A DNA stretch of 7,213 nucleotides from Microcaldota archaeon (GCA_021851985.1 JAJZOS010000038.1:1-7213), one strand, 5' to 3'. Positions 1 through 7,144 are shown, counted from the first letter of the stretch. Numbers and translations: made by a program. Notes: generated by a model not told the origin, from the sequence alone.

Positions 1-1226
1 ACATGCGTTCCATTGATGTTTGAGGCTATGCCATACATGAAATTGGCAGCGCTGCACCATCCGCTTGCACTTGCACCCTCATAGATATCCCTTAAAACCC
101 CATCGGTATCTATCGCAGTAAGGTTGTAGGTGCCGATTGTTGCGTTGAGCGTGTAATTTGCCCATGATTGCCTAAGTTCGCCCCCAATCACGTATTCATA
201 GTTTGCATTCGTTATTTGCGGCGCCGTGAGATTTGAGCAATACGCGCCGATATTCGTAAGCGTACTTAACCCCTCTGCCTTATTGGTATTGTGGTGCAGG
301 AATGTAAATACGTTCAGGTAATCAAGGAAGCTCAGGTCTGCGCTCAAATAATAATATCCCTTTGCCGACAATGCACCGCTTTGGTTTAGCATAGCCGAAA
401 ATCTCCTGCTCACATTGTAAAATCCAGGTTCTGCCGAAAGTTTTGATATTGCATTTCCTGTGAGGTTATACGTGAAATTCGAAAGTTCAGCAAATCTGCT
501 GATGTTGCAGGAATTTGAGCAATTAAGTGTGGCATCAGGGATCTTGCTAACATTATATCCAATATAAGGGTTGAAAGCAGTCTGTTCGCCCGCTATGCTC
601 CTGCCATACAATGCATAGTCGCTCGCCTGAGATATGTTGGAAACTTGTATCAATGGCATGTTGAATGTTTTTTCTATTATGTAATACAATTCGTTTTCGA
701 ACGATGCATTTGAAACCTTTGGCACAAGCGCGAATCTCATCCCGGCCGCCTTTGCCGCGGCCATCTTATCATAAACGCCCCCTACCTCGCCCACATTGCC
801 GTTTGGAGATATGGTGCCAGTAAGCGTAAAGTCTGAAGGCAGGCCTATGCCTGTGAAGGCAGATACGCCAAGTAGGGTCATTGCCATTCCTGCGCTTGGT
901 CCTGACACATTGGCATTGATGTCGTTTATCCTATATGTGAAATTGTAGTTGCTATAATTTTTATTTAAAAATTCTGATGCATATATGGCGGCAGTGGTTG
1001 CTGATTTGATGGTGCTATTGCCCACCTCTGCGGGCCCGACTACTGAAGTAGTGCCAGTCCCATTGCTTATGGTCAAGCTTATCGTAGTGAGTATGCCAGT
1101 ATTGTTCTGCAATATGACTGCAGGTGCATGAACATATGAAGTGCCTATCGTTGCAGCTGCAGTCAATCCGGTCAAAAGTTGTATTATTCCAAATGCAATA
1201 AATATTAATGCAATATGATTCCTCAT
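1..1226 (-). CDS. Secreted S16 (Lon-type) archaeal serine protease, N-terminal 408 residues, partial
   Basis: The frame is open from ATG at 1226 to the left edge with no stop. Residues 4-20 form a hydrophobic signal segment, with likely cleavage near Ala23-Ala25. The Lon-type proteolytic domain follows: GPSAG at 109-113 gives catalytic Ser111, and GGVYDK at 149-154 gives catalytic Lys154. The Ser-Lys spacing of 43 equals that of E. coli Lon (S679/K722). No AAA+ domain precedes it, so this is not a full Lon; it fits the stand-alone archaeal predicted serine protease group (COG1750). Predicted role: hydrolysis of peptide bonds outside the membrane. The region beyond about residue 175 is unfamiliar, rich in Tyr, Asn and Ser, with four cysteines (236, 240, 330, 391) and many NxS/T sequons. 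The C-terminus, where such proteins may carry a membrane anchor, lies outside the window. A weak GGTG ribosome-binding-like sequence precedes the start. The family call is firm; the substrate is unknown. Confidence 0.87.
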   Translation of the reverse strand, partial: MRNHIALIFIAFGIIQLLTGLTAAATIGTSYVHAPAVILQNNTGILTTISLTISNGTGTTSVVGPAEVGNSTIKSATTAAIYASEFLNKNYSNYNFTYRINDINANVSGPSAGMAMTLLGVSAFTGIGLPSDFTLTGTISPNGNVGEVGGVYDKMAAAKAAGMRFALVPKVSNASFENELYYIIEKTFNMPLIQVSNISQASDYALYGRSIAGEQTAFNPYIGYNVSKIPDATLNCSNSCNISRFAELSNFTYNLTGNAISKLSAEPGFYNVSRRFSAMLNQSGALSAKGYYYLSADLSFLDYLNVFTFLHHNTNKAEGLSTLTNIGAYCSNLTAPQITNANYEYVIGGELRQSWANYTLNATIGTYNLTAIDTDGVLRDIYEGASASGWCSAANFMYGIASNINGTH

Positions 1227-1293
1227 CAAAGCACCACAAGCATAATAAATGAAGCCAACTACTAATAAACTAATCGTGCTCCTTGTTACCTTG

Positions 1294-1301
1294 CATATAA
1301 A
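1294..1301 (-). promoter_or_regulatory. Probable TATA box for the S16 protease gene
   Basis: On the minus strand this reads TTTATATG, close to the archaeal TATA consensus. A start site about 26 bases downstream would fall near 1271, giving a leader of roughly 45 bases before the ATG at 1226. A purine-rich BRE is not obvious, so this is a motif call only. Confidence 0.45.
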
Positions 1302-1318
1302 AAACTAGCTGGCAAAAA
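1299..1318 (-). terminator. T-tracts downstream of the four-gene operon, possible archaeal terminator
   Basis: Shortly after the stop codon of the membrane protein gene, the minus strand carries two T runs, five Ts at 1318-1314 and six Ts at 1304-1299. No strong hairpin precedes them. Archaeal RNA polymerase commonly terminates at such U-tracts. The second run overlaps the proposed TATA box of the next gene, so read-through into the protease gene cannot be excluded. Confidence 0.35.
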
Positions 1319-1331
1319 TAAATACCTGCTG

Positions 1332-2273
1332 CTAGGAATTTTCAAATTTCTTTGCTCTCGCCCAAAGCTCGTCAAACCTGCGGTTAGCGTGCCTGAAATT
1401 GATGCTTACTATATGTTCGCTCTTCTTGTTTATTATATTCAAGGGCGGTATCTTGTAAGCAGAACCTGAGTCTATTAAGAGGCGTTCGTGCTGCTCCAAT
1501 GCGTCCTTCTCGTCAAGTATCCTAAGGTCAAATGCCACTCCTTCATTAAGGAGCTCTTTCTTAAAGTCATAATAAATCTTTTCAAAGTCTTTTCCGAGCC
1601 TCTCTTTTTTAGTCAGCAAATCTACTGCGATAAAATTCCTGTTGCGCCCTTTTAGCATCACCGAAAGGTTGTCAAGCGCCTTGGTGTCGAAATGCATGTC
1701 CAATATTTTTATCCTTCCGTTAAGATTGCCTACGAGTTTCTCGGTAAGCAGCACCATGTTAGAATATGGCGTATTGGGATCCATTTCTATCTGCAGCCGT
1801 TTTTTGGAAGACGTGCTCTTAGTCTCATAAAAACCTGAGATCCCTGCCATAAATGACATAATTCCTCCGATGTAAGATAGGGTTATTATGCTCAATGTGC
1901 CATTGAAGTGTATGTTGGCTTCGAGCAGTGCGGTCAAAAGTATAAATATCAACGATGCGAAGGCAAGGCTTATGCTCATTATGCGGCTGAACGCCTTTGA
2001 GAACAGCCACAGTATTCCAATTGCAAACATGATTATGGCAAAAGGCAGCATGATATATGTTATGTAAAGCGCGAATTTTATCACAGATGCACTGGAAATT
2101 GTGGCCATTAGCGAGGAATTAGCGCTCAGGTTGTATCCACTTATCAATCCTATGGCTGCAGAATCAAATCCTATGGAATAAGAGAGCGCTTGCATGTAAT
2201 AAAACACATATAGCACTGCGATGAATCCTCCGGCTATCGAAAGTCCAAGGGCAGCATCCCTCATGTTCGCCAT
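1332..2273 (-). CDS. Membrane protein with four predicted TM helices and a cytosolic domain resembling a degenerate PLD-like fold
   Basis: This 313-residue protein has hydrophobic segments at about 9-29, 66-91, 99-117 and 127-148. The loop at 30-65 carries two sequons (N48, N52), consistent with an external position. The C-terminal half (about 160-313) is soluble and mixed alpha/beta. It contains IKILDMHFD (188-196), a hydrophobic strand ending in VDLL (217-220), and HERLLIDSGSAY (262-273). This order resembles a single phospholipase D-like repeat, whose signature is HxKxxxxD followed by GS; here the Lys position is Arg (H262, R264), although D268, G270 and S271 are present. That assignment is inference, and catalytic activity is doubtful. 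The gene starts 21 bases after the truD stop and is the last gene of the operon. An alternative start is Met4. I do not recognise a named family; a surface-signal or membrane-lipid-related role is possible but unproven. Confidence 0.8.
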   Translation of the reverse strand: MANMRDAALGLSIAGGFIAVLYVFYYMQALSYSIGFDSAAIGLISGYNLSANSSLMATISSASVIKFALYITYIMLPFAIIMFAIGILWLFSKAFSRIMSISLAFASLIFILLTALLEANIHFNGTLSIITLSYIGGIMSFMAGISGFYETKSTSSKKRLQIEMDPNTPYSNMVLLTEKLVGNLNGRIKILDMHFDTKALDNLSVMLKGRNRNFIAVDLLTKKERLGKDFEKIYYDFKKELLNEGVAFDLRILDEKDALEQHERLLIDSGSAYKIPPLNIINKKSEHIVSINFRHANRRFDELWARAKKFENS

Positions 2274-2294
2274 GCCTATATTTGGATGTTAAAA

Positions 2295-3539
2295 TTAAAA
2301 ATTGGTTGTCTGGCTAACATCGATGAATTCATTTACCAGCACTGTGGCATACGAACCTGATGGCAACGAGAACCGCATAGACGCGCCCTCTTCCATTTCA
2401 GTATAAGATATGTCTTTATATGGCGCGAATACTGCCCTGTATGTGCCTTTACAATTTATCTCAGGCATGCTCTTAACTTTAAATGATTCCTTTGCAATGC
2501 CTAGCTTCTCCATTGCCCCTTTTTCTATGTCGTTGATGCTATCCGAATTATAGCCGACTATGCTCCCTGCTATGAACATCCCATCTGCATCGCCGCCATT
2601 GAAGCAACTCAATGTTCCATAATCTGGGAAGCCATACGCATTTCTGCCGCATAGCGTGTCCCCAGCAACAGGATTGATCATGCCATTGCGTATCCTGTAT
2701 TCAACTACATCGTTGAATATCCTGCTTTCAACGGAGTGTACGAACATGAGCAGCGTCTGCCTCGGCAATTTCCTCATCGCGTTGGCGTAATTTCCGGGGA
2801 ATCTAGACAGGTATTCTATAACGAGCAATTCGTATTTCAGGTACTTCGGAAAATAAGAGAGCGCTTTTTTGAAATCCTGCTCGTTATGGAGCCTATCCCT
2901 GGCATCTATCGCGTCTTCATTCCTCTCGTTTTTCGTGTCGGTCAAGAAAGACATCACCGCGCCTTCAAAGTCGCTTTTCAATATGCTTAGCCCGACATCC
3001 ACATTATTGCCCCTGGATCCAAAACGCTGGTCGCCAAAATAATTAGGGAAGACCCCTCCGAGTTCGTCGATTATCCGTTGTGCCTGCGGATGCTTAGGCG
3101 CGTGTCTTACCGCAACGGTGAACCTGTTGCCCAAAAGGTCGCCCAGCTTCACAGGCGCACTCGCCTTCCAAGCCCCGTTTATGGATATGTCTTTCATATG
3201 CATACTAAGGAGGCGTTCGGGCTCAACCCCGAAGATGCTGCACAGTTGCGTAGATGTGGATTGCCTGTCCTTGGTGCCAGCAAAGCCTACTGACTTCATC
3301 CCTCGCCTGAAGCTTTTTGCTATGCTTCTAAGCGCCTGAACCGTGTTCCAATCCTTTTTCTGCATTATAAAATTTGAAAATTTGCAATCGTCGCCACTGC
3401 TTCCAGAATCGGATCCTGGCGAATAGGCACTGCCCAGTTCAAAGACTCTGCCGTCCAAACCTATCTCTTCTACGAGAAAGTCGTCGGGCGAGCTTTTTAT
3501 AATGCCCTTTATCTTATCGGATTTTGAAAGCGTTATCAT
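2295..3539 (-). CDS. truD: tRNA pseudouridine(13) synthase TruD
   Basis: This 414-residue protein isomerises uridine to pseudouridine at position 13 of tRNAs; archaeal members of this Pus7/TruD family can also modify other sites such as position 35 of tRNA-Tyr. Motifs occur in the expected order: the N-terminal DDFLVEEI (19-26), the catalytic segment GFAGTKDRQST (85-95) with Asp91 as the expected nucleophile, GNRF (137-140), the family hallmark FPNYFGDQRFG (164-174), and the C-terminal LPSGSYAT near 391-398. Length is normal for archaeal TruD, which has an inserted TRUD domain. The start at 3539 is supported by AGGCGAT five bases upstream (3545-3551), a near match to the archaeal ribosome-binding sequence. 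The ATG overlaps the stop of the upstream HPP gene (ATGA), which suggests coupled translation. A Ser/Gly/Asp-rich stretch at about 37-52 looks like a lineage-specific surface loop. All key residues appear intact. Confidence 0.97.
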   Translation of the reverse strand: MITLSKSDKIKGIIKSSPDDFLVEEIGLDGRVFELGSAYSPGSDSGSSGDDCKFSNFIMQKKDWNTVQALRSIAKSFRRGMKSVGFAGTKDRQSTSTQLCSIFGVEPERLLSMHMKDISINGAWKASAPVKLGDLLGNRFTVAVRHAPKHPQAQRIIDELGGVFPNYFGDQRFGSRGNNVDVGLSILKSDFEGAVMSFLTDTKNERNEDAIDARDRLHNEQDFKKALSYFPKYLKYELLVIEYLSRFPGNYANAMRKLPRQTLLMFVHSVESRIFNDVVEYRIRNGMINPVAGDTLCGRNAYGFPDYGTLSCFNGGDADGMFIAGSIVGYNSDSINDIEKGAMEKLGIAKESFKVKSMPEINCKGTYRAVFAPYKDISYTEMEEGASMRFSLPSGSYATVLVNEFIDVSQTTNF

Positions 3540-4132
3540 CGTGCATCGCCTGATTTTTTCCTGCGCCTGAGCTTTGCTCTGCTGCTCATTTCAATCCCTT
3601 CCAGCATGTATACTGAATTCTCCATTCCTATCCTGAGGGACAGGAGAAGGAATGCCGATATTATTATCACGATGACACCCAAAGGCCCTACCCTAAACAG
3701 AAGAAATGCGAAGAGTATTGCCATAGCTGGCGCATGTTCACTTCGCGTGGCTATGAGCAGCAATATGCCCAAAAAGAGTATCAGCGTAAAAAGCAGATAT
3801 TCTGGTACGAATGGAATGAGGATAAATCCGAGATAGCCCATGCCTGCAGCTATGAAATAGCTCTTCAAGAATTTTGATGGCTGCGCAGATCTTGATCTAG
3901 GCATCATAAAAAGTATGAATGCACTTGAAGCAAAAGAGGCGAATATTATTTCCGATGACCCGTTCCCATATAGGAAGTCGAAGTTGAAGTACTTTATAAC
4001 ATACATTATTACTACTATGCTTATGGCTGCCATCAATGCTGGAAGCAAGCCATTCCTTATCGGGTGCGCTGTGTATTTGCCTGGATAAATATTCCTGTAT
4101 TCTATTTTTTTAAAATTCAACCAAACCATCAT
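3536..4132 (-). CDS. HPP-family integral membrane protein
   Basis: This 198-residue, strongly hydrophobic protein has predicted membrane segments near 27-47, 61-77, 90-108, 111-130 and 135-167 (probably two short helices) and a basic cytosolic tail (RRRKK at 189-193). Two landmarks recall the HPP family (PF04982): SFASSAFILF followed by SAQP (66-85), matching the family pattern of a Ser-rich helix then a conserved AQP, and SEHAPAMA (131-138) at the position of the THPPAGA signature. The name-giving HPP is therefore HAP here. Some cyanobacterial and plastid HPP proteins transport nitrite, but archaeal substrates are unknown, so no substrate is assigned. The gene overlaps the preceding NAD kinase-like gene by four bases and the following truD by four bases. 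Two adjacent ATG codons (4132 and 4129) could start it, and either keeps the overlap. Confidence 0.8.
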   Translation of the reverse strand: MMVWLNFKKIEYRNIYPGKYTAHPIRNGLLPALMAAISIVVIMYVIKYFNFDFLYGNGSSEIIFASFASSAFILFMMPRSRSAQPSKFLKSYFIAAGMGYLGFILIPFVPEYLLFTLILFLGILLLIATRSEHAPAMAILFAFLLFRVGPLGVIVIIISAFLLLSLRIGMENSVYMLEGIEMSSRAKLRRRKKSGDAR

Positions 4133-4911
4133 TGAAACTCTATTAGTTTTATTTTGTCAGCCAAAATCTTAAAATACACCGCGGTGTTCGGCATTATTAC
4201 AACTCCCCTGTTCAAATTAGAAGCGCCATAAAGATATCCCTTCGCCCTGAAAAGCATGGCTGTAAAGCTGGCATCATCTTTGAACTGCCTTCGTATGCCG
4301 TCGTGCAGGTCATGCCTGCCGTTTTCCTCTATGTATGTGGGGAGTATATGAGCTATGCCGATGCCCTTTATGGGCTCCTTCTTTCTCCCGAGCAGCACAT
4401 CAAGGTATGCATAATAACCTGTTGAGCCGGTCGGCGTGGCTATTATGAAGCCATTTGATATTCCGTATATCTTCAATCTGGCCCTTCCATCTATGGCGTC
4501 TATTGAGTACCTGAGAGCCTGCTTTATGCCATGCCTTTCGATGTAAAAATCCCCTGCAGAGAGGTAAGTTTTTTCATTGTATACGCATTTTATTACGGGT
4601 TCGGCCATTATGGCATAATCATGGTTCTTTATTCTTCTTATATATGTTGCAAGGCTGCTGAAGTTGTATGTGTACAATACCCCTTTGCTCCCTAATGGGC
4701 CGCGCTCCCTTCCCTTCAACTTGAGTATTGGTATGCCTATATTATGGGGCGCATACCTGAGATAGGTACCGTCGCCGCCAACCATCACTATGAAGTCAGG
4801 CCTGCTTCTAGATATTGCTATTCCTGATGAATCAAGGATCTTCTTTACCTCGGCAAATGTGACTCCGGAGAACGCGTCAACTATGACATCAGCCTTCAAA
4901 TGTTTATCCAT
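4129..4911 (-). CDS. Divergent NAD kinase-like protein
   Basis: This 260-residue protein has the usual length of an archaeal NAD kinase, which phosphorylates NAD to NADP in the cytosol. The phosphate-donor motif GGDGT is at 45-49 and the second core motif PTGSTGY at 160-166, preceded by NGFIIAT where most members read DGLIIST. The segment that normally contains Asn-Glu before a strand (consensus LNEVVI) reads SAGDFYIE here (118-125), and the SAGGP that usually follows the PTGSTAY motif is replaced by YLDV (169-172). Both regions contact the NAD substrate in characterised enzymes, so substrate range may differ. It is the first gene of the operon. A palindromic TATA-like box about 30 bases upstream implies a very short leader. 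It could be the genome's only NAD kinase, or a paralogue acting on another nucleotide or lipid; the superfamily is clear and the exact substrate is not. Confidence 0.85.
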   Translation of the reverse strand: MDKHLKADVIVDAFSGVTFAEVKKILDSSGIAISRSRPDFIVMVGGDGTYLRYAPHNIGIPILKLKGRERGPLGSKGVLYTYNFSSLATYIRRIKNHDYAIMAEPVIKCVYNEKTYLSAGDFYIERHGIKQALRYSIDAIDGRARLKIYGISNGFIIATPTGSTGYYAYLDVLLGRKKEPIKGIGIAHILPTYIEENGRHDLHDGIRRQFKDDASFTAMLFRAKGYLYGASNLNRGVVIMPNTAVYFKILADKIKLIEFQ

Positions 4912-4937
4912 GCAATCATATCTAGCTTACATCAGGC

Positions 4938-4945
4938 TTTTAAAA
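4938..4945 (-). promoter_or_regulatory. Probable TATA box for the four-gene operon
   Basis: The element reads TTTTAAAA and is palindromic, preceded on the minus strand by purine-rich CGAAG, a possible BRE. Its centre is about 30 bases from the ATG at 4911, so a start site 26 bases downstream would leave a leader of only a few bases. This suggests near-leaderless translation of the first gene, in keeping with the lack of a ribosome-binding sequence there. Confidence 0.5.
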
Positions 4946-5017
4946 CTTCGTCAACAAAGCCGGCATGCCTTAAGTGCAGCCTGCATATTTCTATCAAAGC
5001 AACAAAATGGGTTTGGC

Positions 5018-5032
5018 AGAAATGTATTTAAA
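5018..5032 (+). promoter_or_regulatory. Probable BRE and TATA box for the 23S rRNA transcript
   Basis: AGAAAT (5018-5023) followed by TATTTAAA (5025-5032) matches the archaeal BRE/TATA layout. Transcription would begin near 5055, giving a leader of about 160 bases before the mature 23S end. The later AT-rich run at about 5214-5228 is too close to or inside the mature rRNA to serve. Confidence 0.55.
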
Positions 5033-5172
5033 CCTTTATGGCTAAATAATGTTGGTGTCTTTATGGCAGCATGAGCTCTTATAGGCTCAGTATTCGAAGG
5101 TTTTTGCTTTGTGAAAATACTAATCTTAGAACCTATAATCTAAACTGCATAAAATGCCATAATGCTTGTGAT

Positions 5173-5191
5173 ATCGCGTGTTTTGCGCGAT
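5173..5191 (+). other. GC-rich hairpin in the presumed 23S leader
   Basis: ATCGCG (5173-5178) pairs perfectly with CGCGAT (5186-5191) around the 7-base loop TGTTTTG. It lies about 25 bases before the mature 23S end. It could be part of the pre-rRNA processing structure, but the matching 3' flank of the gene is outside the window, so a bulge-helix-bulge site cannot be tested. Confidence 0.4.
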
Positions 5192-6317
5192 TGATAAAGA
5201 GGAGAAGAGCTTGCTTAAATTTTTTAAACCATCTAGGGGATGGCTTGGCTATAGCAGCGATGAAGGCCGTGGCAAGCTGCGATAAGCCCGGGGTAGCCGC
5301 AAGTCAGGCTTTGAACCCGGGATTGCCGAATTGTGCATGCAAATGCACGCATACGCGGGGAATTGAAATATCTTAGTACCCGCAGGAAAAGAAAGCGAAA
5401 GCGATGCGGCGAGTAATGCGAATGAAAGCCGCAAAGGGCATACTGAATCCTGCCTTGCAAAAGGTCTGGAGATGTGGTGCAGTGCTGATCCAAAACATGA
5501 GCCGAATGCATTGGAAAGTGCAGTCATAGAGAGTGACAGCCTCGTAGGTTAAGTGTAATGGACTTGCTGCAATAGAGTAATTCCGCCTTAGTACGCGGAG
5601 TGAATACGGGGGCATTAAACCCTAACCCTAAATATTGGCTATAGACCGATAGCGAACAAGTAGCGCGAGTGAAAGCTGAAAAGAACCCACACATGTGGGA
5701 TTGAAATAGATCTGAAACTAGATGGTGACGTGAAGGTAGGGCATGAAAGGAATGAGAGGTACCGAAGCTATGCTCGGAAGGGCTATGCGAGGTGCAAGGA
5801 TCAGTGTTCTATCATTCTTCTTGAAGCAAGAGCCAGGGAGTGTATAGGCGTGGCGAGTCGAAAGGCGCAGCGAAAGCGAGAGCACGCAGCATGCGAGGTG
5901 CAAGGTATGAAAATGCCCAAGCCACACTTATACGACCCGAAGCCATTGTGAACTACGCGCGCCCAAGACGAAGCTAGGTTAACGCCTGGTGGAGGTCTGC
6001 AACCTGTCATGGCATGTCCTGTTGGGTGAGGTGCGGGTAGCGGCGATATACCTATCGAACATGGCAATAGCGGGTCCCTTCTGAAGTATCTTTAGGATAG
6101 CTCAGGGCGAGCTTGCATATGCGGTAGAGCGACCGATCAAGAGGCATGGGTTCGAAAGGACTCACCTCTTTGTCAAACTCCGAATGCATGTGCTGCGTAG
6201 ACCCCTGGAGTCGGCGATGTTGGGTAAGCTAGCATCGCGAGACTGCAAAGATAGTGACTGAGGTTAAGGTCCCCAAATCATAGTTGAGTGTAACAAAAGC
6301 AGGAAGTGCCATAGACA

Positions 6318-6375
6318 TCTGGGAGGTAGGCTCAGAAGCAGCCATCCTTTAAAAAACGCGTAATAGCGTACCAGT
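6318..6375 (+). other. GTPase-associated centre of 23S rRNA (L11-binding region)
   Basis: This corresponds to E. coli 23S 1051-1108, the binding site of ribosomal protein uL11 and the translation-factor GTPases. The equivalents of A1067 (6334) and A1095 (6362) are conserved and correctly spaced. The base at U1066 is C (6333). The alignment is gap-free across the two landmark adenosines. Confidence 0.8.
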
Positions 6376-7055
6376 TGAGGCATTTCTTTCTGAAAATATA
6401 CGGGGCTAAACTATGTACCGAGACCTCAGCGTACGATAAGTACGGGTAAGAAGGCGTATGGCACGGCAAGAAGTATGTTCGAAAGGACATATGGACCGTG
6501 TCGTAGTGAAAATCCTGGTGTTAGTAACAGCATATATAGGTAAGAATCCTATACACCGTAAGCACACGGGTTTCTTCGCAACGCTCGTCAGCGGAGAGTT
6601 AGGCGATCCTAAGATGCAGGCCAATCACCATGCATCAAAAGGGAAGCTGGTTAATATTCCAGCCCCTAATAGGTAGGAGCGGCAACGCAAGGTAGATTTC
6701 TGACGCTTGGGGATATGTCCGCAAGAAAGTGCAAAGGGCTGTGGAGTCTCGTTATGAGGAGAAGCAGCTAAATGAACTGTTGGACTGATTTCCTGAGCCC
6801 GTGAAAAGGGAATCTGCAACGATCCTATTAGACCGTACCTAGAACTAGTACAAGTGTTGCTGGCTTAAAAGGCCAAGGTGTGTCGGAATAACCCAGGTTA
6901 GGGAATTCGGCAAAATAGTGGCGTAAGTTTTCAACAAGCCATGTCTGCGCCTAGTAAGCGCAGATAGCATTGACAAGGGAACAACGACTGTTTATCTAAA
7001 ACACAACTCACCGCAAAGCCGAAAGGCTTAGTACAGTGGGTGACGCCTGCTCACC

Positions 7056-7144
7056 GCCAGTACGTGAACACCCTTTTCAAGGGGGATAAGCGCTGGCAAA
7101 GAGCGGGAGTAACTCTGACTCTCTTGAGGTAGCGTAATACCTCG
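7056..7144 (+). other. Helices 68, 69 and 71 of 23S rRNA (domain IV subunit-interface region)
   Basis: GCCAG (7056-7060) pairs with CUGGC (7093-7097) to form the base of H68. H69, the intersubunit bridge B2a hairpin, spans about 7106-7123. H71 forms from GAGG (7126-7129) with CCUC (7140-7143). The pairing shows that the unusual bases sit in an otherwise foldable rRNA. Confidence 0.75.

Larger units (their letters stand above)
4912..5216. other. Divergent intergenic region between the NAD kinase-like operon and the 23S rRNA gene
   Basis: This 305-base stretch holds a promoter-like element for each direction (4938-4945 leftward, 5025-5032 rightward), a presumed rRNA leader from about 5055, and a small GC-rich hairpin at 5173-5191. 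I see no tRNA, no 16S rRNA 3' end and no convincing coding frame; open frames here have atypical composition and run into the rRNA. Confidence 0.7.

Noticed and set aside
1015..1239. Small minus-strand open frame rich in Cys, His and Trp.
   Set aside because: It overlaps the start of the S16 protease in another frame; the protease frame has a signal peptide and exact catalytic motifs, so this is a shadow.
2736..3339. Several plus-strand open frames opposite truD.
   Set aside because: They are antisense to a conserved gene with intact motifs and have no recognisable domains.
5060..5160. Possible tRNA in the 23S leader (a TTCGAA near 5091).
   Set aside because: No GGTTCGANNCC T-arm, anticodon arm or acceptor stem can be assembled around it.
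5214..5228. TTAAATTTTTTAAA as a second TATA box for 23S.
   Set aside because: It overlaps the estimated mature 5' end, so transcripts from it would lack conserved 5' sequence.
5620..5632. Telomere-like tandem CCCTAA repeat (CCCTAACCCTAAA).
   Set aside because: It lies inside domain I of the 23S rRNA where archaeal genes read roughly AAGGCTAAATAC; it is chance sequence in rRNA, only two units long.
5071..6819. Open frames on both strands across the 23S region.
   Set aside because: The sequence aligns continuously to 23S rRNA; frames of 64-101 residues are expected by chance and have unlikely compositions.
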